NCBI GenBank assembly: GCA_945910005.1
Contig: OX246747.1
Coordinates: forward strand, 2,898,254 to 2,962,253
Reading direction: 5' to 3'
Length of the DNA stretch: 64,000 nt
Source: Isoperla grammatica
Lineage: Eukaryota; Arthropoda; Insecta; Plecoptera; Perlodidae
Shown: piece by piece, positions 9,560-20,640 of the stretch
How positions within the stretch are numbered: position 1 is the first letter of the stretch
Layout of the letters: every line of letters starts with the position of its first letter
The notes under the pieces: model-generated
Told to the model about the DNA's origin: nothing
What the model saw: only the letters and a program-made list of their open reading frames with translations
Databases searched by the model: none
Program-made: the position numbers and the translations under genes

Positions 9560-10290
9560 TAAGCCTGGTAAATCCAGTTTGATACGGTTGGTTCTCTTTT
9601 CCCTTTTTTACGAGTCCAGTTGAATTCCGTTGGTTCCTGTTGAATCGAGTTGAATATGGTTGGTTCCCTTTAATATGAATCCAGTTAAATCCCATTGTTT
9701 CCAGTTCCTGTTGAATACTGTTGGTCCCTTTAATACGAATCCAGTTGAATCCATTTGGTTCCCTTGTATATGAATCCTGTTGGTTCCAGATCCTGTTGAA
9801 TCCAGTTGAATATGGTTGGTTCCCTTTTATACAAATCCTGTTGATTCCACTTGAATACGGTTGGATACGGTTCCAGTTGATTCCACTTGAATACGGGTGG
9901 ATACGACTCCAGTTGATTCCACTTGAATACGGTTGGATACGGCTCCAGTTGATTCCACTTGAATACGGGTGGATACAGTTCCAGTTGATTCCACTTGAAT
10001 ACGAATCCAGTTGCATCCCGTTAGTTACAGTACCTGTTGAATCCACTTGCTTCCCATTGAATACGAATCCAGTTGAATACTGTTGGTTCCATTTGAATAC
10101 GATTACTGTTGCATCCCATTGGTTACAGTTCCTGTTGAATCCACTTGCTTCCCATTGAATACAGTTCCAGTTGAATATGTAAAAGTGGGCCATAGCACGC
10201 TTGAATCCAGTTAAGTTTAACATGAAGTGGATTCAACAGTATTCAACAGTATTCAAGTGGAATGTATCCAACTGTATTCAACTGGAATTT
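9560..10290. repeat. Minisatellite built on TCCAGTTGAATACG, 36-bp higher order
   Basis: Between 9846 and 10010 a 36-bp unit (GTTGATTCCACTTGAATACG then GKTGGATACGGYTCCA) repeats about 4.5 times; outside it the array is degenerate 10-14-bp units. Because 36 is divisible by 3, long ORFs appear on both strands; these are artefacts. The last ~70 bp (10225-10290) carry the same motif in the opposite orientation. Confidence 0.9.
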
Positions 10291-10635
10291 TAAGCAGGGT
10301 TGCAATCGGTATGGTATGGTATGGTATGGCGCTTTCAGTGGAAGCGTTTGAAGTCGTGGTAGTTCCTAGCCCACACAAGAGATAACGCTAGCGGCGTTGA
10401 TCTCGTTCGTTCTCGCAAAAATATCGCCCGAGCAAATACCTACTTCGAGCGACCTAACGAAGACACGGCATTTAAAAATGGCTGTAACATGTTAACATCT
10501 CCGTACCGTGCCTTCGAAAATGGAAATAACTGCACAAGGAATGATGAAAGAGGAGCCTTCAACGCCGCAAACAATCGGCAACAAATCAAGGAAGTATATT
10601 TTTTCATTATTGTCACGTAAACTATAAATTATATT

Positions 10636-10912
10636 TTCAAAATAATTAACTTGTCTTAAAAGAAATATTTGATCTGTTAACCTACCCCTCTTTGTGTGAA
10701 AGTTTCCCTTGAACGGTTTAAATATTCGGGTGTTGATGTATGAATCTGGTCTGGTAGTATTCATTTTCGGAACTTGGGCTGTGGACAAAGTTATTCGGCC
10801 TAGTCGACTGGACTGCCATTCGACTGACTCAGATTGTTGAGTGGTTATCTCATGTATTTTTTTAATTTGTGATAATATTAGTTGTACAAGTGATTCGTAA
10901 AATGACTGGCGT
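10636..10912 (+). repeat. Dispersed ~280-bp repeat, second copy at 45347-45630
   Basis: Direct copies share long blocks such as TTGTCTTAAAAGAAATATTT and CGACTGGACTGCCATTCGAC at roughly 90% identity by eye. No protein is recognised in either strand. Element type is unknown. Confidence 0.85.
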
Positions 10913-11018
10913 GGTAGACACGAGTGCAATGAGGAATGGCCAACAAGTTATGTACATTTCACTAAATGGGGGAATGGTGATGTAAGAGAAAAGGAATCGA
11001 TGATTAAAAATAAGTTAA

Positions 11019-11096
11019 GCTTCATTATCACCCGCTCATCGTCTCGATTAGCCATGGTTGCAAAAATATGAGACGTTAAGCCCCATTAATCAATCA
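11019..11096 (+). mobile_element. SINE tail fragment
   Basis: CTTCATTATCACCCGCTCAT...GACGTTAAGCCCCATTAATCAATCAATC. Flanked by the short direct repeat TTAAG (left end and right start), consistent with a small insertion. Confidence 0.85.
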
Positions 11097-11147
11097 ATCT
11101 TAAGTTATTTTACGTGATTATTGGCTGCATGTTAATAATATAATAAA

Positions 11148-11178
11148 ATATAACAGTATTTATTTACTGTTATATTAG
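11148..11178. other. AT-rich hairpin
   Basis: ATATAACAGTA and TACTGTTATAT flank a short loop. It lies downstream of the R2-like element 1 coding region and may mark its 3' UTR. Confidence 0.4.
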
Positions 11179-11629
11179 CAATAGTGTAAGTAAAAAAGTA
11201 GTAAGTATAATATTAGTAACTTTGGGAAGAGCCTGATTCTCCTTCACTGCTGCTTGGTGAGTAGTCGCTCGATGGATTTCCGGTCGAGGCACTTGTTCCC
11301 TTGTTGTTTCCTTGAAGTTGTCGGATACGGGTTGAGCAACCTGCTTAATTCTGACAATCTTGCAACTCCTCACGGCTTCCTGCGGTTGATTGTTCCTTCG
11401 GAGATTCCATTTTATTCCACGCAATCTTAAGTGTGGAATACAGTGCGTCATCTAGACATAGGTTCGTGCACAACACAACAGTTGAAAATGGCATACTGAA
11501 TATAATATCCAGCACTGCACTGCATCAAACGGGTACAGTGACTGCCACATCCACCTCTCACTTCCCCAACCGCTTGCACTCAAGGTCATGCTTCTCCCGC
11601 ATTTGCCTTAACACCAGACAGCGACGCTC

Positions 11630-11670
11630 TTTCTCGAAGGCTTCCTCTGCCAGGGCTTGCCTTCGAGAAA
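11630..11670. other. 12-bp perfect stem-loop after R2-like element 1
   Basis: TTTCTCGAAGGC (11630-11641) pairs with GCCTTCGAGAAA (11659-11670). It lies 30-70 bases past the stop of the R2-like ORF on the minus strand, where R2-type elements keep structured 3' UTR for RT recognition. Role inferred. Confidence 0.45.
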
Positions 11671-11699
11671 CCTCGAGTAGGAACTCTCCCGCTACCTAG

Positions 11700-13735
11700 T
11701 CAACGTAATGCCACTCCAACATCAGCCCAGGATGACCTGGTCGTCATACAGTTGAAGCGAGCCCAGTTTAGCCACGAGCCGTTCAACACCATCGTAGTGC
11801 AGCGCCGCATCACCCTCCTTGAGACCCCTATACGGGTAAGCCCCAAGTCAGACTTACGACACCACACTCCCTTCCAGCTGATCGTCACCGGACAGCTTTG
11901 TACTTTCTCAATGGGTATTCTGTGACGTGCCGATATAGCGGCCAAAAGCGCCTTGTTGCCCTGGTACTTGTCATACTTTTTAAAGTGCAACCGATCCAAT
12001 CCTCCCGCACCGGATACTACCTGCGCGTCCACGATCACCACTACTCCATCTCGAACCGCAACGATATCTGGTTTCTTATCTAGAAGCCGACCGCCAAGAT
12101 CATACAAGTACTCTTTCTCGACCTCCCACCCTTTACGCGCGAGTTCAGAGGCGACTAAATCCCTGACGGCGTCGTGTCTCAACGTCCTTCCCCCGTGTGT
12201 TCGGAAGCAGCACTGAACAACGTGATAGGCCGTCTCGGCTCGTGCACCGCAACCTGTAGCACGGCACGAGATATCGACCCCATCACGCCGTCCACGAGAG
12301 AGACGGACACGTGTGGGTAGACATCCTGACCGAACTTGATGATAATGGACGTAATCCTTGCCGGATATTCCGCCCGAGTACGTCAGTACCCAGTCTGTAC
12401 TCAAAGTTGAGGCCGCCGACTCTCGCAAGTCCCGGCCGTCAACCGCACCCCATAGTAAGTTCGTCATGCAGTCTCCTAACGCTGACGCCTTGTCCTCAGA
12501 GCCCGCGATACAGCGCAACACCTGCCGGCACTGTTACACCCTTTTCAGGATGACATCAGTACTGGAGGCTGCCACTGCCGCAGCAGAGGAACTTCTAGTC
12601 ATTCGGACTAGTCTCGTGAACCGCATCTGCGGGATCTTGAGAGTAAGAGGAGTAAGACCTAAACTCCCAGACTTGATTGGCGCATGGAAATACCCCTTGG
12701 GTGTGTCCATTGGCAGATGCAGCCAGGACCGGCACGCAGCCCGAATCCACCGATCGTACTTGCGCAGTACTTGATTTGTAAACCTACCCAGCACGAGTTC
12801 ATGATGAAAACGTGGCAAAAGGTAGGTCGACAAAACCCTGAGCCTCTGCTGGGGCTTCAGGGGGGCCCTGGTAATGCGGTCAAGGGCATTACGCAAATCC
12901 GTACGACCGACTACATCCACCTCCGAACCTCGGACCGTCACCCCTAGATACCTCCAGGGTTCAACAACCGTCCGCGACAGAAGGAGGGCTCCAGACGCCA
13001 GCCGAAACTGACCGGAAACCACTTTAATCTTCTTGTCACGGCCGGACGGTACAAAGGATGAGGTACCGCTTTTAGCAACATTTTAAGAAGAGGCCGCACC
13101 TGGCCATCTCCCCCTCAAATTGAGTAAGGAGCAATTGCAACCCCGCCCGGGTTGACGCCACAAGAATAACATCATCGGCGAAGGCTAGAGCATTCACACG
13201 CACCCCATTTAGATCAAAGCCGACGTCAGGACTAAGGCACCCCAAAGCTCTGTCAACCACAAGGTTAAACAAAAGGGGTGAAAGTGGATCGCCCTGACGA
13301 ACCCCGCGACCAACCCGCACCGGAACCCCGGCCACGCACTCAAAGTTCGTAACAGCATTGTCATAAATCCGGGCTACATAATCCACAAAAGTTTGTGGGA
13401 AGCCAAGGGACCTGACCGTGTCGACCAAGGCATATTTCGAGACAGTGTCAAAGGCTTTAGACACGTCTAGCGATGCTAGGTGAAGTTGTCGACACGCAAG
13501 ACGCGATTCCGCAGTGAGGGCCGTGAGAATGGTAACATTCTACGCGCATTCATCCACTGGCCTGGAACGCCCGCTGCCGAGAATCGGACAGCTGCTTTCT
13601 TTGAATACGCAATGCCAGGAGGCGAACTAACTAGATGACGAGGCATTTGGCTAATGACTGACGCGCCCCGGAAGAAAGGGGCCGCCTCTTCGGGTTTTAA
13701 CTCCCCTAGAGTAAACAACACTATCACCATTTGTA
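11700..13735 (-). pseudogene. R2-superfamily RT with restriction-like endonuclease, element 1
   Basis: On the minus strand: FRGASVISQMPRHL and PVDECA (RT start), LDVSKAFDTV (catalytic Asp), VRQGDPLSPLLFN, AFADDVILV (second catalytic pair), PWRYLGVTV, then the C-terminal Cys/His knuckle (CRATGCG...YHVVQC) and the endonuclease core KPDIVAVRDGVVVIVDAQV...KYDKYQGNK. This order is diagnostic of R2/R4/NeSL-type LINEs, which nick a specific target and prime reverse transcription. Frameshifts lie near 13560, 13080 and 12530, with a stop near 13548. The N-terminal zinc fingers and the first RT motifs are missing; the copy begins abruptly at the 3' end of element 2. Some stretches are long and intact. 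Confidence 0.9.
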
Positions 13736-13739
13736 GAAG

Positions 13740-14008
13740 ACAATTCCAGCATCAGGCTGTGATAGAAGAAGAGAGATTAATACGCAACAAAGGCGAACGT
13801 AAGTAACGAAACTTCCAGATGTGCCGAACCCGTCACAACTGTACAGTGGAACGACCAACCCACACAACACGGCGCAGCGTGATTAAAATACAGTGTAAAG
13901 AGCTGTGTAATAAAAGGAATGGGGAAAACCCCGACTAGAACCCAAGGCTGGTCGTCCACACTGCCCCCAAACAAACCCCCCCCCCCCACCCCCCAATAAA
14001 ACCACCCT
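13740..14008 (-). other. 3' UTR of R2-like element 2
   Basis: Non-coding sequence between the end of the element 2 reading frame and the broken start of element 1. It holds a long C run on plus (13977-13996). The exact junction is not marked by a recognisable tail. Confidence 0.45.
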
Positions 14009-16178
14009 AACCGTTGTCCAGAAACAACGTACCGGTGATGATAGAGGCTCTTAGGGCATTTAGGGAGAGGGTCGTCCCTTACCTTCTAGAGAATATCCCA
14101 AGACCCTTCAACCTGTCAACAGTCGGCTGGGGGAGACACCCCCGAGCCCCTACCACCAGCGGTACAACCTCGAACTTGGAGACCCCCCACCGTGCCTTGA
14201 GGACTAGCTGCACTTTCGCTGTCCGCCATCGCCAGCCACGGCCCACTCTCAAACCTTACGGTGACATCGAGAACCGTGACCTTATCATTGTGTACAAACA
14301 CAAGGTCAGGTTTAACCTTATCACCGCCAGGTGTAACGTCCTCGCACTCTTTTATAATGGCCGATGGCTGGACAATATCGGCAATGGCATTAGAGACGCA
14401 CTGTAAGATCTGTTCGTGCCGATCCAGCACGGCACCAAGGCTCTTGGAGCATTCCCCCAGCACGTGGGTCAGCAACTCAACAGGAGCGCTACAGTGACGA
14501 CACCGCGCAGAATCAACCACCTTACACGCAAGCAAGACCTGCCTGGTACCAAAAACATTAGCACGGAACTTGAGGGCGTCGATGAATTGGCGCTCAGAGA
14601 GCCTACTCAGGTCCGAAAGCCATCTGTTACTTAACGGGCTCGCCCTGAAGGCCTGAACCCCAAGTCCGTGCAGGCCCATGCGCCCCCACCGATCAAACTC
14701 ATCCATTTTCAACCTATCCGTCACCCTACGAACATCAACAGCCGCACAGGGCCAAGGGAGAGAAAGCGTTGACGCGATAGCTCTGCAACGATTCTGGACC
14801 CTGTCCCCCTCAATCGCAGCCGTGAGGACAGGATCCAGAACCTTGCTAGCAGTGATTACCGAATTTAGAGCGGCACACTTTATAATGTGTTCTAACCGGG
14901 GAATACCCAAACCGCCGTCCTTCCGCCTCGCGTAAAGTAACCCATCGGGAGTCTGGGATGGAAGGTGGAGGAAGCCCTTCATCACCTTCCTAACCGCCCC
15001 GTCGACTTCCCGTAGTTGGTTCTGCGAAGGTAACGAAAAGGACAAGATGTGCGTGAAATGCGGCAGATAGTAGGTTGTAAGGAGAGTCAACTTCTGAGTA
15101 GGTTTGAGCTTAAGGGATGTGAAACGATCAATAGAGGCCAACACAGCATCGACCCCACGACGACACCGCATCCCATTAAAAGATGACAAACTGCCCCCCC
15201 AAGTACTCTATGCAACCTTCAGGAGGCACACAGTGGACCCTGACCCCCCGCACCGAGAGGCCCGGATCACAATGTAGCCATGTCTTTCCTGAGCTGGTTC
15301 TGGAAAATGTGTTGCATTTAGCGATTGAAAGCTCCATGCCTAATTCCTTAAAGAAGGTGTCAACCACCTGAAGGTGCACAGCAGCATCCTGGGGGGTGAG
15401 GGACAACAGGACGAGGTCATCCGCGAAGCCCAGCACGGAAACCTTCGAACCCCGTAAGGGAAAACCCTTGGCCCCACAGACTCCCAACTTCTGCAGAAGG
15501 GGGTCCAGGACGATGTTGAAGAGGAATGGCGAAATGGGGTCACCCTGCTTCACACCCCTTCGAATGGGTACCACTATGGGCCCTTGTGTCCCATTGAAGG
15601 TGGTAACACAATTGGTATAGGAGGACTGAACGACACCAATGATGGATTGGGGAACCCCTAAAGCATGCAGGCGCTGAAATATTACACTATGAGGGACAGT
15701 GTCGAACGCCTTCCGGACGTCAAGCTGAGTGACAGTCAGACTCATCTCGACCTTGGCAGAAGCAATGCATTCATCCAAGATGATGAGATTGGAGTGGCAA
15801 CCATTCTCATTAACAAAGCCTTTCTGTCGAGGGTTAAAATTCACCAACTCCCGAACGCGTCTATCCATACACGCAAAGAACATACGTGCCAACACAGAGG
15901 AAATGGTGATTGGTCTCCAATTGTCAATGTTGGACAAATCATCAGACTTTTTGGGAATGAGGGTCGTTGTATTTACTCGCCATCCCTTCGGTACCCAACC
16001 CACAATCCAACAAAAGTTAAAGAACGAGGCAAGGAGAACTGCCGTACCCTTCCGCAGGAGGTGGGATTTACGTAACCCATCCAAACCAGCAGAAGTTCCA
16101 GCCTTTACCTTTTTGGAGATTCGGAATGCAACCTCCGTATCAGTAATTGGCGTAGGCAAGGATTCCTGAGAGGGAGAG

Positions 16179-16486
16179 ACCTGCCCATGGACTGCTACCT
16201 TATCGCGGTGGGCAGGTTTGCGTGCTTTGTTGATCCCGAGAGCTATGCCGGCGGAAGCGTATGCTTCTGGTAGGGCCACTCTAGCCGGACTGGTCGAGGA
16301 GGAGAAGTCAGACGAAGTGCAGTCCACACCCCAAGCCCCTTTCCTCCACCTTCCCCTTTCCAACCCCGCCCTCCTACTTGCCCCTTTTCTCCAAATAGCC
16401 CCCTATTTCATCTTCATATATCACCCACTCATTGTCTCGATTAGCCTCGTTGCAAAAATATGAGACGTTAAGCCCAAATATTCAAT
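16179..16486 (+). mobile_element. B-type SINE with ribozyme head, 13-bp TSD
   Basis: Flanked by CTGAGAGGGAGAG at 16166-16178 and 16487-16499. Head as in A-type SINEs but joined to the B tail (CCTCCTACTTGCCCCTTTTC...AAGCCCAAATATTCAATC). Inserted in the pre-RT segment of R2-like element 2: collapsing the duplication joins HTSPSQ to ESLPTPITDTEV in frame. Confidence 0.95.
16181..16326 (+). ncRNA. HDV-like ribozyme fold in B-type SINE
   Basis: P1 CTGCCCA (16181-16187)/TGGGCAG; P2 TGGACTGC/GCAGTCCA (16319-16326), a perfect 8 bp; CGAA precedes P2 3'. This copy has the strongest P2, although P3 carries one mismatch (CUAC/GCGG). Confidence 0.65.
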
Positions 16487-18485
16487 CTGAGAGGGAGAGG
16501 TGTGAGTGGTGGAAGGTGCAGGAGATGGACCCTCGGAGCCCCAAAGCGCGGAATAAGCGGAGCGTATCGAATTGTCGGAAGGGAAACCAGCCTGACCGTT
16601 AAGATGGTGCAACGTCCCGTTGATGATATGTTCAGTAAGCTTTGAAGGCGCTTTGTGAAATAATTCCTGGGTGCGGGCAAAGACAGTACGTTTACTACAC
16701 CTGGGGACGGAACGACGACCCCTGCCCGGCGCCCCACCTCGCCTATTGGACTTACTGGACTTTCGAGAGCCCCCCACTACCTCATCCGGGCCTGTGGCCA
16801 GAAGTGCGTCGACAATATGCCCGTAGATGCTCTCCCAGGTGGAAACATCCTTCAATGGCATGGTCAAAGACCAAGTGGTGGTGTGAGCCACTTGAATATC
16901 CTCCAACAAGGGTGAAAAAGAGCGAGCATCCGATAATCCATGGATGTAGGACGACATTACCCCCAGCCAAGACGCATCAGGAGAATGCACCACCCCAAGA
17001 GGAGTAGATGCACCACACCCGCCGGGGGTTGTAGTTAATGTCGCTTGATCAGCCAGACTTGCTGAGGAACCAGACGGAAGGACATCTCCAATGGGAAGAG
17101 AATCCCGCAGAGAAGTCGGTGAAGTGAGCGAGGGCATCGCAACCCAAGACAAGGCAGGAAGCGGGGACACAGGGGCCATCGGACCGTAATGGTAAGGCCC
17201 AGAATTATCAAGTGAAAAGGAAGCATTCTCCCGACCACCATCCCCGATAGAGGATTGAGGATAGAGTCTAACCTAGTCCCCGGAGGTGGCTGGAACCACA
17301 CATTGGCATCTTTAATCAGTTTGAGTGCCAACATCTACTGAAGCCACAGTGGGGCACTCAGTTTGCACCTCCACCGAGCATGACTTAGTGACCCCAGGCA
17401 AGTGTCCGCCATTAGGGGTAAAGGTGTCAATAACCAAGCTGCCGAGGAGCGAAGACGAGGGATTGACCGAAACGGGAGAACCAGATAACTGGTCAAAGGA
17501 CGAAGAATCCCTGTGGCCGAGAACGCCACCAAGTGACACATCCGGGATACCGGTGTCGAAAGGTAGGGATGAAGCCTCCCCCTCCCCTGCAGAAGTTACA
17601 AGTAGCTCACTCTGCGTGAAAGGAGGCGCCAGAAGAGCTGGAGTAGTGCTAATAGAGGGCAACATCGTAATAAGCGAACCAGTTCCTCCCCCCAAAATGA
17701 AGTGAGGAGGGGTGACCGGCTACCAGTGACTGACCGATACGAGACAAATTCGGGAGGACCGTTCTGGAAGCGGGACCAGGTGCCGAACCAGGCATAACTG
17801 ACCCACTAACAGCAGGTAAAGATATAGTCGGTATGGAATCACGAAGTGAAGCGATGATAGGTGAATGGGAATGTACCTCAACGTTAGAAAGAGGTTCATT
17901 GGAACATGGTGAACTCAAGGTAGGGAGACTGCCAGGTGTAGGCAAGGGGGGAGAGTCGGAGCCCCCCTCAGAAGTGGGGGTGGAATCAGACGGCGAATCA
18001 GACTCGAAAACCTCATCCCGTAACTCATTCGAAATTAAATCCCCCAACCCTACAACCAATGGGGTAGGAGAGCTACCCCCACTACGAGGCGCGATGATAT
18101 GAGAGCTCGCCATACTATCTAGCAGAGCACGGGCCTGTGCGCAGACTGCGCGAGAGGCATCACCAAGCGCCCGGAGCTCCCCCACCGTAGTGGATGGAGC
18201 ACCCGAACCACTCGGCTGAGCCAAGGTGGATGTTAAAGACAAGCGACTAGAACCCGCGCCTACACCTACGCTCTGAGAACCCGCAGAAGCTTCAGATCGA
18301 AGACCCCTCCTTCCCCCAGGAACTGAGCCCATCACAGGACGACCTGAAGGGTCCTTATTAGCACGCTCCGTTACGCGAAGGAAATCACGACGCTTATCAG
18401 AGATTTGTTTAGCTGTTTTAGAGAGAAGACACTGAGCTATGGTTTGATAATTATTAACAGAATCCCGGTGTAAAGAACAAAGACT

Positions 18486-18867
18486 CTTAAGAGCGAAGGA
18501 TACCTCTACGTCAAAAACCGCAGAAAATTTTCATTTTTTAATTATATCTCAAGATTGAAACACAAAATCAAAAATGTGAGACACCATAGCGCTGTGGTTT
18601 GGTAAGCCCTACACACTAAATGATAAATGTGTTTAACGTTATCATCGGTATGACTGTGATAACGATTTCCTTAATAATTTGAGGAAATCGTTATCACAGT
18701 CATACTGATGATAACGTTAAATACATTTATCATTCAGTGTGTAGGGATTACCAAACCAACGCGCTATGGTGTCTCAGATTTTTGATGTTGTGTTTCAATC
18801 TTGAGATATAGTTAAAAAATGAAAATTGTCTGCGGTTTTTGACGTAGAGGTATCCTTCGCTCTTAAG
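18486..18867. mobile_element. Palindromic foldback element at a TTAA site
   Basis: The whole 382 bp is one inverted repeat centred at 18676.5 with a 12-bp loop (18671-18682); arms differ at only a few positions. Both ends carry cTTAAg, next to GAGCGAAGG/CCTTCGCTC. Excision at TTAA rejoins the R2-like frame from ...DEIAELKS to LCSLHRDSVNNYQ. TTAA duplication is typical of piggyBac- and Kolobok-related elements; the superfamily is not proven. No coding capacity. Confidence 0.9.
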
Positions 18868-19557
18868 CTCAGCAATCTCGTCGGCAGACCAGACAGATCG
18901 GACCTGCTCCCGAGGAACAGTGGGAGCGACCACTGCTCTTGCCACCATACGCTCCGCGATATGCTCGTGACGTTCATGCTGAGATCTCCCTTTTAATTTA
19001 GCAAAATACTTGACCGGATCGCAAAGTAAGCAAGGGAAAGAAGTTACCACCGGGACTGAAGGTCCCTTACATGATTTGAAGTGAACCTGGGCCCCGTGTA
19101 CCGAGGTCTTAGGGTTAGAACACTGGGCGCACACCCACACAGGGGTAAGAAAATGTTTGGCAACCAAGTGCTCGCCCAACTATTTAGGTTTAATAAACCA
19201 ATGCGGACACGAAACATTTTTACCCACACTATTCGGGCCTACAAACCGCATTTTCTAGGTACAAACGGTACAAGAATGTGATTACGAGGTAACCCAATGA
19301 AACCACTACTGCTAAGCGCCCCCCCCCCCTCCGCCCACAACAGAACCTGAACCAGATGCTACATTACCAGATAACGATACAGGGGCAGACGTACCCTGAT
19401 TAACCGAGTCAGAAACCGAAGAATTACCGAAAACATGCCTAGGTCGCCCGTCAGTTACTTCCCTGACTACACTGGACGGGTCGGGAACCCCGCCAGCGGC
19501 CACCTGACCACCGTGGCCAGGTGACTCCGAGGCTACGCTATTAGGTGTACTATCCAT

Positions 19558-20114
19558 AATGATTAAGTGAAACGAAAAACATCTGGCAACGAAACACCAC
19601 AACCCGGGGAAGGAGACAAGACCCCGGAGAGCCGCCCCCCGGGGACCTACCCGGGGGTGACCCCTAGCAACCCCCCCCGAGAACCACCCCCCGGAGGCCT
19701 GCCCCCCCCCCCCATAGAATAACTATGAGAAAGAGCCAAGACGTCAGCCTAACCGAAACCCAGTCAAGTCAAAGCCCATGGAGGGAAAGCCTCCGCATGG
19801 GGCCCCCTATAAGCAAAGAACGCGACTCGGGGGTCAGTCACGCCTCCAACGTCAGCAAGTTGAGATGGAGCACTCCCCTGTAGCTCGGAAAGAAAGAGCT
19901 AGCTGACAACTGCCCGGCTGCTTGTAGGTGGGGACGTCACCATTCGGGAGGATTCCCGGCAGCCACTGAAGGGTTATTATTTCGGGGTTTAGCTGCCGCG
20001 GTCCACAACCCCCTTAGGAGGCTCCGACACCCCCAAAAGGGGGCATCGCAGACCATGGCACTCAGCGATCGCCACGTGAAGGCACCCGATTCCCATGACT
20101 CCAGACCCGGTATT
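19558..20114 (-). other. GC-rich 5' region of R2-like element 2
   Basis: Many C or G runs (19660-19715) and a potential stem CCTCCATGGGC/GCCCATGGAGG near 19780. R2 elements often begin with an HDV-like ribozyme; I searched this stretch by eye and found no convincing one. The 5' boundary against the Copia fragment lies somewhere between here and about 20640. Confidence 0.4.
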
Positions 20115-20126
20115 ACTAATAGCCCC

Positions 20127-20503
20127 CCTGCCCAGGGACTGCCACCTTATCGTGGTGGGCAGGTTTGCGTGCTTTGTTGATCCCGAGAGGTATGCCGGCG
20201 GAAGCGTATGCTTCTGGTAGGGCCACCCAAGCCGGACTGGTCGAGGAGGAGAAGTCAGACGAAGTGCAGTCCACACCCCAATCCCCTTTCCCCCCCACTG
20301 TCCCATTGAATATTTCTCCTCCCACATGGCCCTGCCCTCCCTTGCTGGACTCCCGTATGACGACTCACGCGACGTACAATGGATCTGATTCGGATGTGGC
20401 TTTATTCTTCATTATCATCTTTCTCATCTTCATTATCACCCGCTCATCGTCTCGATTAGCCATCGTTGCATAAATATGAGACGTTAAGCCCCATTAATCA
20501 ATC
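20127..20503 (+). mobile_element. Full-length A-type SINE, 12-bp TSD
   Basis: ACTAATAGCCCC at 20115-20126 and 20504-20515 bounds an element of 377 bp: ribozyme-like head, linker, A tail, ATCA end. It is a good reference copy for the family. Confidence 0.95.
20128..20272 (+). ncRNA. HDV-like self-cleaving ribozyme fold
   Basis: P1 CTGCCCA (20128-20134) with TGGGCAG (20156-20162), 7 bp; P2 GGACTGC (20136-20142) with GCAGTCC (20266-20272); P3 CAC/GUG (CCAC/GUGG if one P2 base is shared) closing a CUUAUC loop; a long P4 domain with the hairpin CGGAAGC-GTAT-GCTTCTG; J4/2 begins C20260-GAA. This is the nested double-pseudoknot order of HDV-like ribozymes, with the candidate catalytic C at 20260 and cleavage expected at the SINE 5' end, just before P1. 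HDV-like ribozymes at 5' ends of R2 and other retroelements are established; activity here is inferred. Confidence 0.7.
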
Positions 20504-20640
20504 ACTAATAGCCCCGGGTCCATCTGTTCCAAAAGGCTATTCCCCACCCAGTTAGGATATGAACACAGACATAACCTGTTGGATGTAGAACCTTAAGAAA
20601 GTCATAGTTACTCCCGCCAAGACAGTTAAGAGAGTCATAG

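Larger units (their letters stand above)
14009..19557 (-). pseudogene. R2-superfamily element 2, near full length
   Basis: Start ATG at 19557 (MDSTPNSVASES). The N-terminus has three zinc fingers: CPHW...LGEHLVAKH (one Cys changed to Trp, and a stop in the linker), CAQC...HFKSC, CLLC...HERHEH; then a Myb-like RSVWSADEIAELKS. A long Ser/Pro-rich linker (about 16.9-18.4 kb) leads to a pre-RT segment (FARTQELFHKAPSKLTEHI). RT follows: AGTSAGLDGL, LDVRKAFDTV, VKQGDPISPFLFN, GFADDLVLL; then knuckle CRHC...HVLGEC and endonuclease KPDLVFVHNDKVTVLDVTV. The frame shifts near 14230 and continues FEVVPLVVGARGCLPQ to about 14009. Three fingers match the R2-A-like architecture. It is interrupted by a SINE (16179-16486) and a palindromic element (18486-18867); a frameshift lies at the G run near 19325. 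Confidence 0.9.

Noticed and set aside
9537..10223. 228- and 145-codon ORFs on opposite strands
   Set aside because: Both are by-products of a 36-bp tandem repeat divisible by three.
15183..16169. Several plus-strand ORFs of 60-146 codons
   Set aside because: Shadows of the minus-strand R2-like RT frame.
19558..20126. Search for an R2-type ribozyme at the 5' end of R2-like element 2
   Set aside because: GC-rich stems exist, but I found no 7-bp P1 with a nested P3 and a matching P2 in the right order.
20116..20473. Recurrent ~100-codon ORFs beginning MRALLIPRAMPAEAYASG, and antisense ORFs, seen at many sites
   Set aside because: They are readings of the SINE head and tail. Copies are conserved because the SINE is young; frames break in older copies.
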